From Paraburkholderia sp041321145 (GTDB lineage: Bacteria; Pseudomonadota; Gammaproteobacteria; Burkholderiales; Burkholderiaceae): a stretch of DNA of 64,000 bases. The translations under genes and the position numbers were made by a program. Numbering within the stretch: the stretch's first letter is position 1; every line of letters starts with the position of its first letter. The notes beneath the pieces are model-generated. The model made no database searches. It had not been told where the DNA came from and saw only the letters and a list, made by a program, of their open reading frames with translations. The stretch spans positions 62,001 to 126,000 of the forward strand of contig NZ_JBGGWA010000017.1 of assembly GCF_041321145.1 (NCBI RefSeq). The letters run 5' to 3'. Positions 62,581 through 64,000 of this stretch are shown here, one piece after another.

Positions 62581-63906
62581 GTGACCGATCGAAGCAGTGA
62601 AGACCAACTTTTTACGCGCATAGCGTGGCGGCTCGTGCCGCTGCTGATTGCGATTTTCCTGGTCGCGTATATTGACCGCGCCAATATCGGTTTCGCCAAG
62701 CTGCAGATGCTGAGCAGCCTGAAGATGAGCGAAGCGTCGTACGGCTTTGCATCGTCGCTGTTCTTCATCGGCTATCTGGTGTGCGAGGTGCCGAGCAATC
62801 TGCTGATGCATCGCTTTGGCGCGCGTCGCTGGATCTCGCGGATCATGTTCACGTGGGGCGTCGCGACGCTGCTGCTCGCGTGGACGCCTTCAGCATTGGC
62901 CTTCCAGATCCTGCGCTTCTTGCTCGGCGCTGCGGAAGCCGGCCTTTATCCGGGGATCATCCTCTATCTCGGCATGTGGTTTCCTGAACGGCAGCGCACC
63001 GGCATCATCGGCTTGCTGACGCTCGGCAGCAGCATGGGCAACATGCTCGGCTCGCTGATCGGCGGCTTCTCGCTGGAACTGCAAGGTGTAGCCGGCCTCG
63101 CCGGCTGGCAGTGGGTGTTCCTGACCACCGGCGCGCCTGCCGTGCTGCTGACCTTCGTCACGCTGTACTGCCTGCCAGATGGCCCGCAGTCTGCCAACTT
63201 TCTGACGACCCGCGAGAAAGATGTCATCGAAAGCCGGCTGCGCGCGGATCCGCCCGCCGCCCGCCTTGCCGGCGGCAGTGGCTGGTCATTGGCCGCGCTC
63301 GTTACGGTGGGACTCTTTAGCGTCGGGTACGGAACCATCTCCATCGCGATCTACGGCATCGCGTACTGGCTGCCGACCCTGGTCAAAGGCTTCGGCGTGA
63401 CGAGCAGCGTCAACGGCATGCTCAACATGATTCCGTGGCTCATCACATCGCTGATGCTGCTGTGGTTGCCGCGTCGTCTGAAAACGCCGCGCCGCGTGCT
63501 GATCGCCGCGTTCTGCGCAGCGTTGCTCGGCATTCTGTGCTTCGTCGCCAGCGTGGGGCCGTTCAGCAACGCGGTGCGTTTCGCAGCGCTCTCGCTCGGC
63601 GCACCGTGTCTGTATCTGATGATTCCGTGTTTCTGGGCATTACCGCCGCGCCTGCTGCCGGCCTCATTCATGAAGGGCGCGGGCGGCGCGGCGGCGCTCG
63701 CGGTGATCGCGGCGGGCTCGAGCGTCGGCGGTTTCCTTGCGCAAAACATCATGCCGTGGGTGGGCAAGGTGACGGGCAGCACGTCCGCGCCGATGCTCGT
63801 GCCCGCCGTTAGCCTGCTGTTGCTCGGCACCGGCGCACTGGTGGTCTGGTTGCGGCTTGGTCTCGCGGGCCGCGGCGGACCGGAGTCCATGTCCACAGCG
63901 CAATAA
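62581..63906 (+). CDS. MFS transporter, anion:cation symporter type
   Basis: 441 residues from GTG 62581, which has GGAG 7 bases upstream; an in-frame ATG at 62569 is possible. Opening FLVAYIDRANIGFAKLQM and MWFPERQRTGIIGLLTLGSS are typical of the ACS/tartrate transporter group. Probably imports the substrate of the adjacent RraA aldolase. Confidence 0.92.
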   Translation: MTDRSSEDQLFTRIAWRLVPLLIAIFLVAYIDRANIGFAKLQMLSSLKMSEASYGFASSLFFIGYLVCEVPSNLLMHRFGARRWISRIMFTWGVATLLLAWTPSALAFQILRFLLGAAEAGLYPGIILYLGMWFPERQRTGIIGLLTLGSSMGNMLGSLIGGFSLELQGVAGLAGWQWVFLTTGAPAVLLTFVTLYCLPDGPQSANFLTTREKDVIESRLRADPPAARLAGGSGWSLAALVTVGLFSVGYGTISIAIYGIAYWLPTLVKGFGVTSSVNGMLNMIPWLITSLMLLWLPRRLKTPRRVLIAAFCAALLGILCFVASVGPFSNAVRFAALSLGAPCLYLMIPCFWALPPRLLPASFMKGAGGAAALAVIAAGSSVGGFLAQNIMPWVGKVTGSTSAPMLVPAVSLLLLGTGALVVWLRLGLAGRGGPESMSTAQ

Positions 63907-63978
63907 GTTTTAACGCTTAACTTAACGCAATGCGTCGGCCATTTTTTCAATTCAATTCTTTCGTTTAGCAGGTCAGTC

Positions 63979-64000
63979 ATGGCAGACACTATGCCCCGCG
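63979..64000 (+). CDS. start of a gene cut by the window edge
   Basis: ATG at 63979 begins MADTMPR and runs off the end. Too short to identify. Confidence 0.3.

Noticed and set aside
1..64000. tRNA or rRNA genes
   Set aside because: No cloverleaf-like sequence or rRNA segment was recognised by eye. A tRNA/rRNA covariance search was not possible here.

Overview
The window looks like part of a plasmid, megaplasmid or chromid from a Burkholderiaceae bacterium close to Paraburkholderia or Caballeronia. The evidence is the high G+C coding style, the two trimeric-porin genes of Burkholderia type, the catabolic gene repertoire, and a complete replication and partition block (Rep gene, iteron origin, parAB, clustered partition palindromes). 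This placement is inference from protein and codon style, not from a database search.

Region 1 (1-18.5 kb). A small forward block opens with a protein that appears to be a natural fusion of FlhD and FlhC, the two halves of a master activator. Two small genes and a CAP-domain lipoprotein follow. Facing it is one tightly packed minus-strand operon of 15 genes (18479 down to 3192). It starts with a VirB8-VirB9-VirB10-like core, continues with two lytic transglycosylases and two TcpQ-type proteins, and then runs into an IncI/R64-like type IVb pilus set (PilN secretin, PilO, PilP, PilQ ATPase, PilR, PilS pilin, PilV tip protein, and a Trp/Cys-rich secreted protein). Two identical 18-bp palindromes lie upstream of its first gene.

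Region 2 (18.8-26.6 kb) is a nest of mobile DNA. A three-recombinase RIT element with 23-bp terminal inverted repeats sits inside the tnpC gene of a decayed IS66-family element. That element truncates a ParB-like gene, which is also split by an IS5-family copy flanked by a CTAA target duplication.

Region 3 (26.6-31.7 kb) is the plasmid core: the Rep initiator (minus strand), about fourteen 17-bp iterons with an AT-rich stretch, parA with an operator over its start, parB, and four palindromic parS-like sites.

Region 4 (31.7-41.3 kb) holds decayed genes (a frameshifted integrase and two frameshifted unknown genes), then a Tn7-like four-gene transposition module (TnsA-, TnsB-, TnsC- and TniQ-like, start/stop overlapped, with a frameshift in the ATPase gene), then a fragment of an ISKra4-like transposase.

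Region 5 (41.4-64 kb) is catabolic. An IclR regulator is divergent from a Rieske oxygenase, SDR, oxygenase reductase, MFS and porin unit, which reads as uptake and dihydroxylation of an aromatic acid. A PAS-GGDEF-EAL protein follows. Then come uxuA, uxuB and an iolB/kduI-like gene (hexuronate-type catabolism), a LysR regulator, an M24 peptidase and MHS transporter, a GntR/FCD regulator with lhgO (L-2-hydroxyglutarate oxidation), a second porin, an RraA-family aldolase and another MFS transporter. Shared operator-like repeats tie uxuA to the LysR/M24 pair and the GntR gene to lhgO.
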